From an uncultured Shewanella sp. (GTDB lineage Bacteria > Pseudomonadota > Gammaproteobacteria > Enterobacterales > Shewanellaceae), in NCBI RefSeq assembly GCF_947501665.1, contig NZ_CANMWS010000024.1, positions 30,680-94,679 of the forward strand: DNA of 64,000 nucleotides, read 5' to 3'. Below the pieces are notes generated by a model that saw only the letters and a list, made by a program, of their open reading frames with translations, did not search any database and was not told where the DNA came from. Below are positions 8,750 through 18,213 of the stretch, one piece after another. The number at the start of each line of letters is the position of its first letter. Position 1 is the first letter of the stretch. A program made the translations under genes and the position numbers.

Positions 8750-9301
8750 ATGGCAAATACAGAATTTCCAACCAATACCTATCGAGTCGATCCTTATAAA
8801 AACTTCAAGTTTAGAGTGAAATGGGATGGCAAGTATGTTGCGGGTGTCAGTAAAGTGACTGGCCTTAAACGCACCACGGATGTGGTGAAACATCGTTCTG
8901 GCGGCGATCCATTGACGACGCACTTGTCGCCTGGGCAAACATCCTACGAGGCCATTACCTTAGAGCGTGGTGTTACCCATGATGAAGTGTTTGAGCAATG
9001 GGCCAATAAAGTCTGGGATTACAGTAATTCGACGAAAGGGGCGGATAAGTCTGATCAAATTGTGTCACTGAAGGATTTTCGTAAAGATATTATTATTGAA
9101 CTTTACAATGAAGCGGGTCAAAAAGTGATTGCCTATAACATCTATCGGTGCTGGGTATCTGACTTTACGGCCATGCCGGATCTTGATGCGAATGGCAATG
9201 CGATTGCCATTCAAAGCATTAAATTAGAAAACGAAGGCTGGGAAAGAGACTACAGTGTCAAAGCCCCTGCAGAGCCCAGTTTTACTTTGCCTAGCTCATA
9301 A
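8750..9301 (+). CDS. eCIS inner tube protein (gp19/Afp1-like)
   Basis: 183-residue tube protein of the T4 gp19 / Hcp-like fold. It opens with 'YRVDPYKNFKFRVKWDGKYV', then 'GVSKVTGLKRTTDVVKHRSG' and 'ITLERGVTHDEVFEQWANKV', all diagnostic of eCIS and phage tube proteins. The C-terminal half has the usual 'YRCWVSDFTAMPDLDAN' and 'IQSIKLENEGWERD' strands. Hexameric rings of this protein stack inside the sheath to form the injected needle, which may carry cargo in its lumen. Only one tube gene is present; Afp and PVC have two. It lies 14 bases after the sheath gene. Confidence 0.95.
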   Translation: MANTEFPTNTYRVDPYKNFKFRVKWDGKYVAGVSKVTGLKRTTDVVKHRSGGDPLTTHLSPGQTSYEAITLERGVTHDEVFEQWANKVWDYSNSTKGADKSDQIVSLKDFRKDIIIELYNEAGQKVIAYNIYRCWVSDFTAMPDLDANGNAIAIQSIKLENEGWERDYSVKAPAEPSFTLPSS

Positions 9302-9306
9302 GCTGT

Positions 9307-10047
9307 ATGCTGAAATCCAATGAGATTGTTGCGTTGTGGGAAGCTGCAATGGGTAAAAGCTATTGGCAAAAAGCCATTTTACTGCTAGCCGCTGCTCATC
9401 CCACAATTGCAATGAAGGAGTTTGCTCTGTTGTCTATTGGCCAAAGGAATGCCAAGTTATTTCGCTTTCGCGATAGTTTGTTTGGTACTGATATTGAAGC
9501 ACATTCTCAATGTCCTACCTGTGCCGAGAAAGTGGAGTTTCAATTAAATTCCCAAGTCATTTGTGATCCCAATGTGGCTGTTTGGGATGGTGGGGAGAGA
9601 AAAATTGATATTGATCATCACCAAATTATTTGTCGTCCTCCCTCCAGTCATGATTTAGAAGCGATAAGCCCTTACCTTGAGGTGGAAGATGACGAAGGGG
9701 CTGCATATGAATTAATCAAAAGCTGTGTTTTCCAATGGCTGATTGACGGTGTCTACACACCTATCGAATCTATGCCCATCACGCTCATTGAACGTGTGTC
9801 TGACGATATTAAAAATATGGATCCCCACAGTGAAATTATATGCAGATTGGCTTGTCCAGAATGTGAGCATAGCTGGGGAGAGCCCTTTGATATAGCTAGT
9901 TTTTTATGGAGAGAAATTGAAAATAAAGCGCAGATTATATTGAGTGAAGTACAATTGTTGGCCAGAGCATTTGGCTGGTGGGAAGGGGATATATTGTCTT
10001 TATCGGATGTGAGAAGAAAGTACTACATTGAGCAATTACATGAATAG
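9307..10047 (+). CDS. T4 gp26-like baseplate hub assembly protein with two CxxC pairs
   Basis: 246 residues. The N-terminus ('IVALWEAAMGKSYWQKAILLL') and its place right after the tube gene fit the T4-type baseplate hub assembly chaperone family found in many eCIS loci. Two Cys pairs, 'SQCPTCAEKVEF' near residue 70 and 'LACPECEHSW' near residue 183, look like the two halves of a zinc-ribbon. It presumably helps assemble the baseplate hub rather than forming part of the final needle. The next gene overlaps its end. Family assignment is from pattern memory and context; the zinc site is inferred. Confidence 0.7.
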   Translation: MLKSNEIVALWEAAMGKSYWQKAILLLAAAHPTIAMKEFALLSIGQRNAKLFRFRDSLFGTDIEAHSQCPTCAEKVEFQLNSQVICDPNVAVWDGGERKIDIDHHQIICRPPSSHDLEAISPYLEVEDDEGAAYELIKSCVFQWLIDGVYTPIESMPITLIERVSDDIKNMDPHSEIICRLACPECEHSWGEPFDIASFLWREIENKAQIILSEVQLLARAFGWWEGDILSLSDVRRKYYIEQLHE

Positions 10048-13000
10048 TTATTGGCAAGCGTTAGTCGACACTCAGCAAGGTGATAAGCACATTCATCCAC
10101 CTTACACCTCGCCATTTCTGCATCAATTGATGGTGGATAGTTTGCACTTGAATGAAAGCACTTTATCTCTAAGTTGGCATGCATTGGGCTTGTCAGCTCC
10201 TAACGCTTCTTGTGCCATGGGTAAAAGTGGCAAAGCCGGTGCGTCTGAAACAACACGATGGGGAAGAGGGCACTTTTACCATCAAGTGCAAACAGAGGAA
10301 TTGGAGACTGTTTCTGCTATTCCCCCTTTACTTGAAGAAAACGAATACGCGGCCACGAATGAGCAAGTGGTTGGCAATGAAGGAGAGCAAATTCAAAGGA
10401 GGCAGCAAACTGAATATGTTCTGGCAGATGTTAGCGCTCAAGCCAACCCTGTAAAAGGAGAGCTACAATCGAATAAATTGACTCAATTAAGAGATGATTT
10501 TGAACAAAGAGCCAGTACTGAGCAGCGACGAGTAAAGGAGAAGGGGTTACACGCAAGAGGGAGTTATCATCAGTATGAACAAGGAAAAATAAGCGCAGGC
10601 ACTCACTCAAATCAACAGGCTTATGCTTGGGCGAGCCAAGATGCTCTTCAAGTTAATCATGCTGATAGCGCTGATACTTTTCAGCCCTCAGTCTTGTCGT
10701 CTGAGAAGGCAAGGATAGCAATCCAATCAGATTTGGATAAATTATCTACTCTAAAAAAATTAGAGTTAAAAATCGTTGAGCGACTCAACCAGTATCAAGG
10801 GGCTGAGAAGGAAATGACGGCCCCATTAAATCAGCAAGGCCAGATGAGTCAGCAGCCAGATAATGCCGCTGAGCATGAAAAGCCAGCATCCAATGCATCA
10901 TTAACTGAGCATGATGAGAATAAGGGTGCAATTCATCAGTGGTTAATGTTAGGTGAGCCACTGGATAGGGGGAATGCATTTTATCAAAAATGTTATCAAG
11001 GCTTTAGTCAATCACTTATTCATCAGTTAAGCCATCAAAGTCGCGGTGAAGCAAGGACTCAGCTTGAACCTTTAGGAATTAGATCAGTATTAAATACTTT
11101 GGCTGAACAAGTGCGAGCGGGGTTTATAGCTCGTCTGTCTTTGGATACTCGATATAAGGGAAGGGGGGGGAGAAGGCTATTTCATAACCAGAGTTTGAAC
11201 AAACAGGCCTCAGACAAACAGAGCTCGTATCAACAGGGTATGGTTCAAAGACGCTTAGATGAAAAAAATGATTGGCAGAGGATCCCTGATGAGACCATCA
11301 CAGCTTATTTAATGTCATCTTTATCAGCTTGCTTGGATCAGCATATGAGTGAGTCGACAGGTTTTTCTCAAAGGAAAAGCTTATACGAAAGCTTAAGGAC
11401 TTATTTGCTACGCCAAGGCAGCTTAAGCACATTAACCCAAGCGGTGAGACAGCAGGCATTAAGGTATGAAAGCACCCAGATCTCGCCTTTAGTTGATGAG
11501 GTGAATATGCCTCGATTTTTGGATGATGAACAGAGTGTATACAACCCCATTTATGTGGCTGAATTAGCTGCACAATATGGCTCTAGAGTGTCTGTATTAC
11601 TCAAGAATATGCAAATCAATAAAAGCAAAATTGCAGCGGCCCTGTCCACGGCGTGGCAATCATCTTCAGGGCGTTACTTAGCGATGGAATTGGGGTTACC
11701 TTTGTCTTTCGTTTCGTGGTTAGGTGCGCTGTCTAAGGAAGAGTACTTATCGATTCATCCTCAATTAGTCGGCAGGAATGTTGGCTCGATAATGCAAAAA
11801 TGGCGGGATCGGGTTCCCCATTTAATGCCATTGTTAAACAGGCGTGAACTGCGTATCTTGATTGAACCTGAGTCATCTATTTCTCCTCTTTTTACCTCTT
11901 ATCAGCGAGTAAAAGAAGGAGCGATTCAAGGTCGTTATTCAAAAGCACAGGTATATCCTTCTTTAAAAGTACCATTAAACCCAGTGGCAAAAGGTATGTT
12001 ATTAAAGAATGTGCAAGCCACCTTAACGAAAATGATGCCGTTGTCATCCATATCATCTCATTTGGGCGCTAGCGGTATATCCTCTTGGATGAAAAATAAT
12101 CCTGTTTTAGCAAGTCAGGCTTCAGATAATCAGACTTTAGAAAAACAATGGATGGAACACGCATTATTGGGCTCCTTAAATAAAGCGTTGGCAGATGCAA
12201 AAGTGACAAGAGAAAGTCAAATTAGTGAACTTTTTAGTCCTCTTTTACAAGGGTTGAAAGCACATTCATCATTAAATATCCAAACCGATTTAACACGTTT
12301 TGGGACGGATGTTGGCTTGGCATTAGGGGAAGACAGAAATGATGTGACAGGTTTTTGGCAAGATAACGAGCCCACACGACATGAGAAGGCAAGCAATGAT
12401 AAAGCCCAAGCACTCAAGGGGGAGCCATGGAATGAGAGTGCGAATAAGGACAACCTTGGCCTAAAAGATAATCCTTACGGTAATAATAAGCGCCAGGTTA
12501 GTGAAAATGATGTATCTAGATCAAAATCCAGCCCAGACTTGGCGGGGACTCTGAATAAGCAAAAAAGGTATTTGCATGTCAGCCAAATTCAGTCTGAGCA
12601 TCAAGATTTCGTAAAACATCATACAGTACCCGCGATGAAAGAAAGGATTACTCGTTTAGCACCAAAGCCCCTTGTTTACGATGAGGAGTATGGTGAGGAG
12701 TACGATGAGGGGTATGATAAGGAGTATGGCGAGGATAATGCTAGGAAACATGCAAGGGATAATGTCGGAAATTATGGCACAGAGACTCCACTTTCAAAGA
12801 AAGGTGGCAATGATAGAGGCCGTTATTTAGCCCCCTTGTCAGTAAAAGAACCGTCAATAAAAGCACTGCCAATAAAAGAACTGTCATCAAAAGGGCTGTT
12901 AGCAAAGAGACATTGGCCAAATGCAACCGACTCTATCAATGAACCCAGACCAAATGATCCGGTATTGGGGCAACAAGATCTGACGACACCAGTAAGATTT

Positions 13001-13516
13001 ACTCACCCAAAGCGCACTGTGGCGTTGCCCCAAGACCCCCTCCAAGCCTCTTCGTTATCCGCTTCGCCAGTCCCTGCTTTTAACCAACAGCGGTCTCAAT
13101 CGCAGGCTTCTCAAGTTTCTACTTTTGAACAACAGTCAGCTCAATTACAGGATGCTGAATGTCGTGCACCGGGATTAAAGCCATTGTCAGATCAGTCTGA
13201 TAACGCCTCTTCTGGCGCCGTGCTCCCTTTATTAAACTCGCAAAAATCCATAGAAGATCAAGGCTTACACTCGGTGAATATGCCTTTTAATCAAGTGAGC
13301 GGCTTAGCGCCTTCGCCCATGGAAGCAAAGACTTTACCTAATATTGAGCCACCATCTTTAGCCACCGCGCCATCATCGGCTATTAGCGTAAATATTGGAC
13401 GAATAACTTATAATCGTCCCTTGGCTTTTCCAGTAAAAAGCCCCTCACAAACTCGACCTCAACCTAAAATGACCTTGGCCGATTATAATCGCCGATTGAG
13501 GAGCGATGATGAGTAA
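10040..13516 (+). CDS. Very large, mostly disordered eCIS-operon protein of unknown role
   Basis: 1158 residues. The ATG at 10040 overlaps the upstream stop; a TTG at 10028 is possible but less likely. A helical, ordered-looking centre (about residues 300-790, e.g. 'WRDRVPHLMPLLNRRELRIL') is flanked by long tails rich in Q, S, E, K, N. The C-terminal third holds an acidic Tyr/Glu/Asp/Gly repeat encoded at about 12677-12740 and a degenerate repeat of the type 'VKEPSIKALPIKELSSKG'. I recognise no domain and do not see the C-terminal motif of described CIS tape-measure proteins. Yet the locus has no other tape-measure candidate, and this gene sits between tube/chaperone and cap/ATPase genes. It could be a length-determining tape measure or a scaffold or lumen protein. 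It is translationally coupled on both sides. Confidence 0.75.
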   Translation: MNSYWQALVDTQQGDKHIHPPYTSPFLHQLMVDSLHLNESTLSLSWHALGLSAPNASCAMGKSGKAGASETTRWGRGHFYHQVQTEELETVSAIPPLLEENEYAATNEQVVGNEGEQIQRRQQTEYVLADVSAQANPVKGELQSNKLTQLRDDFEQRASTEQRRVKEKGLHARGSYHQYEQGKISAGTHSNQQAYAWASQDALQVNHADSADTFQPSVLSSEKARIAIQSDLDKLSTLKKLELKIVERLNQYQGAEKEMTAPLNQQGQMSQQPDNAAEHEKPASNASLTEHDENKGAIHQWLMLGEPLDRGNAFYQKCYQGFSQSLIHQLSHQSRGEARTQLEPLGIRSVLNTLAEQVRAGFIARLSLDTRYKGRGGRRLFHNQSLNKQASDKQSSYQQGMVQRRLDEKNDWQRIPDETITAYLMSSLSACLDQHMSESTGFSQRKSLYESLRTYLLRQGSLSTLTQAVRQQALRYESTQISPLVDEVNMPRFLDDEQSVYNPIYVAELAAQYGSRVSVLLKNMQINKSKIAAALSTAWQSSSGRYLAMELGLPLSFVSWLGALSKEEYLSIHPQLVGRNVGSIMQKWRDRVPHLMPLLNRRELRILIEPESSISPLFTSYQRVKEGAIQGRYSKAQVYPSLKVPLNPVAKGMLLKNVQATLTKMMPLSSISSHLGASGISSWMKNNPVLASQASDNQTLEKQWMEHALLGSLNKALADAKVTRESQISELFSPLLQGLKAHSSLNIQTDLTRFGTDVGLALGEDRNDVTGFWQDNEPTRHEKASNDKAQALKGEPWNESANKDNLGLKDNPYGNNKRQVSENDVSRSKSSPDLAGTLNKQKRYLHVSQIQSEHQDFVKHHTVPAMKERITRLAPKPLVYDEEYGEEYDEGYDKEYGEDNARKHARDNVGNYGTETPLSKKGGNDRGRYLAPLSVKEPSIKALPIKELSSKGLLAKRHWPNATDSINEPRPNDPVLGQQDLTTPVRFTHPKRTVALPQDPLQASSLSASPVPAFNQQRSQSQASQVSTFEQQSAQLQDAECRAPGLKPLSDQSDNASSGAVLPLLNSQKSIEDQGLHSVNMPFNQVSGLAPSPMEAKTLPNIEPPSLATAPSSAISVNIGRITYNRPLAFPVKSPSQTRPQPKMTLADYNRRLRSDDE

Positions 13517-14966
13517 TTATCTGTCTATTGCGGTAACCACAGCCGTTTTTTCACAAAAAATACTGAATGCATTGAATAAAGTGCAATTTTTATCTGCTGC
13601 GCCACAGGTTATTCATCGCCGGCCCGAAAAAGATGATGGGCAAATGATAGGAGTGAATCTGTATTTATATGATATCGAGTTTAATCATACTATGCGCAAT
13701 AATGATTTAGCGACTCGACGAGCTGATGGTACTTTAATTAAACAGCCACAAGTGCCACTTAACCTTAAGTATCATTTGAGTTTTTATGGTCAAGATCTCA
13801 CATTAGAGCCACAAAAAATGATGGGGGCGACCATTGTTGAATTGCATGCCGAGCCTTTTATTACGCCAGATGAGATTAGGCAATATCAATTGAGTCTCGG
13901 CCCAGACAGTTTACTGCTCTCTTCTAATCTACATACTCAGCAGTCGCGGATCAAAATTGAGCCCATTATACTCTCTCTGGAAGATGTGACCAAAATGTGG
14001 TCGTCATTTTTTCAATTACCTCATCAACATTCCTTAAATTATGAAGTGTCGGTGATTTTGATGGAGAGTGATTTCGCTATCGAAAAACCCTTACCTGTGC
14101 ACTCGGTGAATGACTTTGCCGTTGCTAAGATAGCGCCAGCCATTGACTTTTTATCTGCCGATTACTTACCTTATTCGCAGCTCAATGCATCCATGTTAAG
14201 TCTCTATACTCAAGGGGCTGATCGTTCATCTCAGGTACAATTTGTAGAGGTAGGGCTCATGCTTGCCCCGATATCTTTAATCAATAATGTATTGCAAATT
14301 ACATTACCGGCGCAATTGAAAGTGGGATTAAATCACTTAAGGTTATCTCGAAAGGATAGGCTTGGGAAGGAAGTTAAAACGATTTATTCTGAACCTTATC
14401 CGTTTATTGTACAGCCAGTATTGGGGAAAGTGGAATACTATGCCAGCAGCACGAATATTGATGAAGTCTTTCCTGTGTTAATCGTGGATATTTCACCGTT
14501 TCCTGAATATGGACAGTCAGTCGTTGTGTGGTTAAATAATGAAGATGACAATGAACAGTCCTATGAAGTTGATGATGCCTTGACGTTGCTTTTAACGCTT
14601 AATGTGGATGCGCTCAATAAAGGCTCTCTCACAGAGCTAACTGAAAAATTGTCTCCCTTAGGAATGATATTGTCAGCGGCTGCGAGGATCAGTATTATTG
14701 AACAAAGCCAACGATGGTTATTACAAGATGGTGCTCGGTATTATACTTTGCATCAACAAAGCGATACTCAAGTATTAGTTTGCTATGGCTTTGAGCAATT
14801 ACCTTCGATTAATGCTTTGGCGTTTAAAGCGCAAGGGCTCAGTGCTGGTCAATATTGGGTTCGTGTGCAAATCGATCATCTAAAATATGGCCAGAGTCCG
14901 CTTGTGCAAGAAGTAAGCGATGTGAATGAGGGGCGTTATATCGCGCCACGGGTGACGATTATATGA
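13506..14966 (+). CDS. DUF4255 (Pvc16/Afp16-like) tail terminator/cap protein
   Basis: The N-terminal part ('IAVTTAVFSQKILNALNKVQ', 'VNLYLYDIEFNHTMRNND', 'PLNLKYHLSFYGQDLTLEPQ') is the DUF4255/Pvc16 N-terminal domain, which caps the distal end of the sheath-tube in Afp and PVC. At 486 residues it is longer than Afp16; the extra C-terminal part ('GLSAGQYWVRVQIDHLKYGQ', 'RYIAPRVTII') looks like an Ig-like domain, as in cap proteins of other eCIS lineages. The start overlaps the upstream gene and its stop overlaps the ATPase start (ATGA at 14963). Confidence 0.9.
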   Translation: MMSNYLSIAVTTAVFSQKILNALNKVQFLSAAPQVIHRRPEKDDGQMIGVNLYLYDIEFNHTMRNNDLATRRADGTLIKQPQVPLNLKYHLSFYGQDLTLEPQKMMGATIVELHAEPFITPDEIRQYQLSLGPDSLLLSSNLHTQQSRIKIEPIILSLEDVTKMWSSFFQLPHQHSLNYEVSVILMESDFAIEKPLPVHSVNDFAVAKIAPAIDFLSADYLPYSQLNASMLSLYTQGADRSSQVQFVEVGLMLAPISLINNVLQITLPAQLKVGLNHLRLSRKDRLGKEVKTIYSEPYPFIVQPVLGKVEYYASSTNIDEVFPVLIVDISPFPEYGQSVVVWLNNEDDNEQSYEVDDALTLLLTLNVDALNKGSLTELTEKLSPLGMILSAAARISIIEQSQRWLLQDGARYYTLHQQSDTQVLVCYGFEQLPSINALAFKAQGLSAGQYWVRVQIDHLKYGQSPLVQEVSDVNEGRYIAPRVTII

Positions 14967-16960
14967 GTCACGCCGCTTCTTTTACTGACAAGAGTACAGC
15001 CTCTCTTACTGATGATTATCATGTTAATCAGACACAGCAGATTGAGGATAATCGGCACTTTTTATTGGCGTTTGTTGAATATGTCAAACTTCAGTTAGCA
15101 CAAGCTTATGGAAAACGGGGCTGTGAAGGTATCAGTGATAATGCTCACGGCGCGAGATTAGAGCACTTGTTTAAGCGTGAGATAGTGACGCCTTTGCCCA
15201 TTGATCATTTGTCTCATTTATATCAATTAACGAATTTTGAGCAACAGTTACTCCTGTTATGTATTGCGCCAGAATTAGACAGTGAGCTGCTTTATCCCAA
15301 TGGGGGCGAGGCGCCCATTGTGGTTAATTTTAGTTTGGCGCTGTCGATGTTACCCAATCCTGAGTGGCAAGCAATTATGGCCAGCGGTGCGCTGCGAAGT
15401 AATGGATTGATAGTGCTTGAGGATTCGAAATCGGTGACACAGTCACGCTTATTGGTGCCTGAGAGTATTTTGCATTTTATCATGGGATTAAATGATGAAA
15501 ATCAAAGATTAATCTCCTGTGTTGAAGTGCTTCCTTATCAAGCTGTGAGCTTAGATCCATCCAATGACGCTGTGTTAAATAATATGTGGCAGATCTGGCA
15601 AGTGAATCGGCAAAAACCGGCATGCTTAATGACATTAATTGGTGATTTTGATGCGTTAAAACGAGATGTGGCTGTTGCATTGGCTCACAAACTATCAAGG
15701 CGCTTGTTATTGTTGTCAGCGCATTTTATTCCAAAAGAGTCCAATGAATTACGTGAATTTGCGGCACAATGTCAAAGAGAGATTTTATTGCATAATGAGC
15801 TGTTGTTGATTGATTGCAGTGACATTACTGAGGAACAGCAGCTGGGAATGCAGCATATTGATCACTTTTTGAATTTACTCAAAGCCTCAGTATTGTGTAT
15901 GAGTGATCGTCGGCGGCCGCATTATTTACGTTCTCAATGGACCTTTGAAGTTCAAAAACCCAGTTCAAAAGCCCAGTTACAGTACTGGCAACAAGCATTA
16001 AGCTGTCAGCGGTTAGAAAGTGATCTTAAAGCCGTTGCGTCACACTATGACTTGAGTTTTAGCCAAATAGCGGCCTTAGTTGAGGTGTACCATGCTGTTG
16101 AAAAGCCAACCTCTTTATGGGAAATATGCAGGCAACATACTCATCAGCGTTTATGTCACTTGATTGAAAGAATTGTACCTGAGGAAGGAGGCGTTAAAAT
16201 TATTTTACCGCCTCAGCAGACTTTGAGCATTAATCATATGATTGCCCATGTGAAATATAAGTCTAAAGTGTACGATGAATGGGGATTTACGGCTAACGGA
16301 ATGCGAGGTAAAGGCTTAATTGCTTTATTTTATGGCGCCAGTGGTACAGGGAAAACGACGGCTGCGGAATATTTAGCGAGTCATTTACAGCTTGATCTCT
16401 ATCGAGTTGATTTAAGTCATGTGGTGAGTAAATACATAGGTGATACTGAAAAAAACTTGAGGCAGATTTTTTTAGCTGCAGAGCAATCTGGTGCCATTTT
16501 ATTATTTGATGAAGCCGATGCCTTGTTTAGCAAGCGAACTCAAGTATCCAGCAGTCATGATAAGTTTGCTAATGCTCAAGTGAGTTATTTATTACAACGC
16601 TTAGAGACGTACCGAGGTATTGCAATATTAACCAGTAATCTTAAAGATGCCTTTGATGCTGCTTTTATTCGTCGTCTTAGATTTGTGATCCCTTTTCCTT
16701 TTCCTACAGCCACTGAGCGTGAGCAGATTTGGCGCTCATTGTTACCCCATAATGCACCCGTTGGGCAGATTGATTTTAAGCAGTTGTCACGGCTGAATGT
16801 GGCGGGGGGGATGATTCGAAACATCACTTTACATGCTTGCTTTGTTGCTGCAGAGGCGCAAAAACCAATTGAAATGAAGCATTTTTTGAGTGCGGTTAAA
16901 AGTGAATATGCTAAACAAGATAAACCCTTATGCGTGCAGGAGATCCAAGGATGGGTATGA
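14963..16960 (+). CDS. eCIS AAA+ ATPase (Afp15/Pvc15-like)
   Basis: 665 residues with an N-terminal helical region and a C-terminal AAA+ module. Walker A is 'FYGASGTGKTTAAE' with Lys at about 464; Walker B is 'ILLFDEADALF' with Asp516/Glu517; sensor-1 'ILTSNL' and the 'FIRRLRFVIPFPFP' segment with arginine-finger candidates follow. Such ATPases are a near-universal marker of eCIS operons and are thought to act in assembly or cargo loading in the cytosol; they are not the ClpV sheath recyclers of T6SS. It is coupled by ATGA to the cap gene and overlaps the next small gene. Confidence 0.95.
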   Translation: MSHAASFTDKSTASLTDDYHVNQTQQIEDNRHFLLAFVEYVKLQLAQAYGKRGCEGISDNAHGARLEHLFKREIVTPLPIDHLSHLYQLTNFEQQLLLLCIAPELDSELLYPNGGEAPIVVNFSLALSMLPNPEWQAIMASGALRSNGLIVLEDSKSVTQSRLLVPESILHFIMGLNDENQRLISCVEVLPYQAVSLDPSNDAVLNNMWQIWQVNRQKPACLMTLIGDFDALKRDVAVALAHKLSRRLLLLSAHFIPKESNELREFAAQCQREILLHNELLLIDCSDITEEQQLGMQHIDHFLNLLKASVLCMSDRRRPHYLRSQWTFEVQKPSSKAQLQYWQQALSCQRLESDLKAVASHYDLSFSQIAALVEVYHAVEKPTSLWEICRQHTHQRLCHLIERIVPEEGGVKIILPPQQTLSINHMIAHVKYKSKVYDEWGFTANGMRGKGLIALFYGASGTGKTTAAEYLASHLQLDLYRVDLSHVVSKYIGDTEKNLRQIFLAAEQSGAILLFDEADALFSKRTQVSSSHDKFANAQVSYLLQRLETYRGIAILTSNLKDAFDAAFIRRLRFVIPFPFPTATEREQIWRSLLPHNAPVGQIDFKQLSRLNVAGGMIRNITLHACFVAAEAQKPIEMKHFLSAVKSEYAKQDKPLCVQEIQGWV

Positions 16961-17274
16961 GCTACTTAAAAGGGGGGGGAAATAAATCGTCTATTCAGCC
17001 TAAGCAAAATAGGCAGTCAAAAGTGCAAGCTGTATCAGAAAAGCCTAACCGAATAACACATTTTGATATTGAGCAAATCGACCTTCCATTTGATATAGGG
17101 CTCTATGGACAACGACAAATATTGCATTTTTTACAGATCATATTGGCCAAAGGCAAGGTGGGTGTCTTAAATGCTGAGCAGAAGCGTTATTTTAACATTG
17201 CTCAAAGTCTTGCTAGCCAGGTAATTGAAAAAAAACAAAAAGGGGAAGCCGATGCCAGCAACCAATGGCGCTAA
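16951..17274 (+). CDS. Small eCIS-operon protein of unknown function
   Basis: 107 residues with the ATG at 16951, chosen because AGGAG ends about 8 bases upstream; ATGs at 16930 and 16957 are alternatives. The first 40 residues are basic, Gly/Gln/Lys-rich and probably disordered. The rest ('FDIEQIDLPFDIGLYGQRQI', then 'HFLQIILAKGKVGVLNAEQK') is likely helical. I do not recognise the family. The position between the ATPase and the Afp7-like gene, with overlaps on both sides, says it belongs to the system. Confidence 0.75.
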   Translation: MGMSYLKGGGNKSSIQPKQNRQSKVQAVSEKPNRITHFDIEQIDLPFDIGLYGQRQILHFLQIILAKGKVGVLNAEQKRYFNIAQSLASQVIEKKQKGEADASNQWR

Positions 17275-17890
17275 TTTATTCAAAGGGGCGTTAGTGGCTT
17301 CGCCGTTAATGGGCAATATTAAAGTGATCCCGTTTCAGTATAACCCTGCCAGTATGCAAAGGAGTTTAACGCCTAATGTGTCAGGTGGAGAGGAACAAGA
17401 CAGAACCTTAGCCATTATGTACAAGGGACCGCCAACACAAACCATTAATGTGTCTATTGAGTTTGATGCCTCAACAGGGCTAGACAAGGATGCCTCGACA
17501 GAAGTTCAGCATGGGGTTTATGCACAACTGGCAGCATTGGAATTGTTATTGACCCCCAGTACGAGTGACTTATTAGCCACTCAAGCCATGTTGGCAACTG
17601 GGGTGATGGAAATTGCACCACTTGCTACGCCAAACATCTTTTTTGTATGGGGGCAGGCAAGAGTCCTACCGGTCAAAGTCACTCAGTTTTCGGTGACAGA
17701 AGAATTGTTTGACGCCCATTTGAATCCTATTAGAGCAACGATTGCACTGACAATGAGAGTGCTCAACTGTAATGATGTTTCTGCGGTAAATCAGGCTTAT
17801 CAGCAATATATAGTCTATCAACAAAAAATGGAACAAATTGCGCCATTAGCCCAAGGATCGATTGGCGTAACGGGAACGAGTATTACGTAA
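17252..17890 (+). CDS. CIS tube-baseplate adaptor (Afp7 N-domain-like)
   Basis: 212 residues starting at ATG 17252, which has AAGGGGAAG upstream; a TTG at 17225 extends the frame but is less likely. 'KVIPFQYNPASMQRSLTPNV' is the characteristic opening of the CIS tube / LysM-type adaptor family ('FQYNP' motif). 'INVSIEFDASTGLDKDAS' and 'PNIFFVWGQARVLPVKVTQF' are the other conserved blocks. In Afp/PVC the homologous domain is fused to a LysM domain and joins the inner tube to the hub; here the LysM-like part is a separate next gene. It overlaps the small unknown gene. Confidence 0.85.
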   Translation: MPATNGANLFKGALVASPLMGNIKVIPFQYNPASMQRSLTPNVSGGEEQDRTLAIMYKGPPTQTINVSIEFDASTGLDKDASTEVQHGVYAQLAALELLLTPSTSDLLATQAMLATGVMEIAPLATPNIFFVWGQARVLPVKVTQFSVTEELFDAHLNPIRATIALTMRVLNCNDVSAVNQAYQQYIVYQQKMEQIAPLAQGSIGVTGTSIT

Positions 17891-17922
17891 CGTGTTCATC
17901 AGTTTATAAACAAGGAAGACTT

Positions 17923-18213
17923 ATGTTTCAAAAAGACAGTCGATATTATTTTATTGCTGACAGGCAAGAAACATTAGCCGATGGCAGCGATATTACTTAT
18001 AAGGCTCGGCGTTTTATTCAAGATGCTGATACGGTGCCTTCTGCTATGAGTATTATTTCTGAAGGTAAACGTATCGATCAGGTGAGCTATTCGGCGTTAG
18101 GGAATGCGAAATTATCATGGAAATTTGCGGATGCCAATAATGTGTTTAGCCCAACCGAATTAGAAAGAAAAGGACAAATTATCCGTGTGCCAACTAATGG
18201 CAGTAATCGCTGA
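17923..18213 (+). CDS. LysM-like/gp53-like baseplate protein
   Basis: 96 residues. The core 'IDQVSYSALGNAKLSWKFAD' followed by 'ANNVFSPTELERKGQIIRVP' matches the short LysM-like baseplate proteins (T4 gp53 / tail protein X type), where the usual pattern is D-IAYR-GDP-LWW-IADAN-...-L-IP. It probably forms part of the baseplate wedge or staples the hub to the adaptor. An AAGGAAG ribosome binding site precedes the ATG. The stop overlaps the start of the hub gene by one base. Confidence 0.8.
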   Translation: MFQKDSRYYFIADRQETLADGSDITYKARRFIQDADTVPSAMSIISEGKRIDQVSYSALGNAKLSWKFADANNVFSPTELERKGQIIRVPTNGSNR

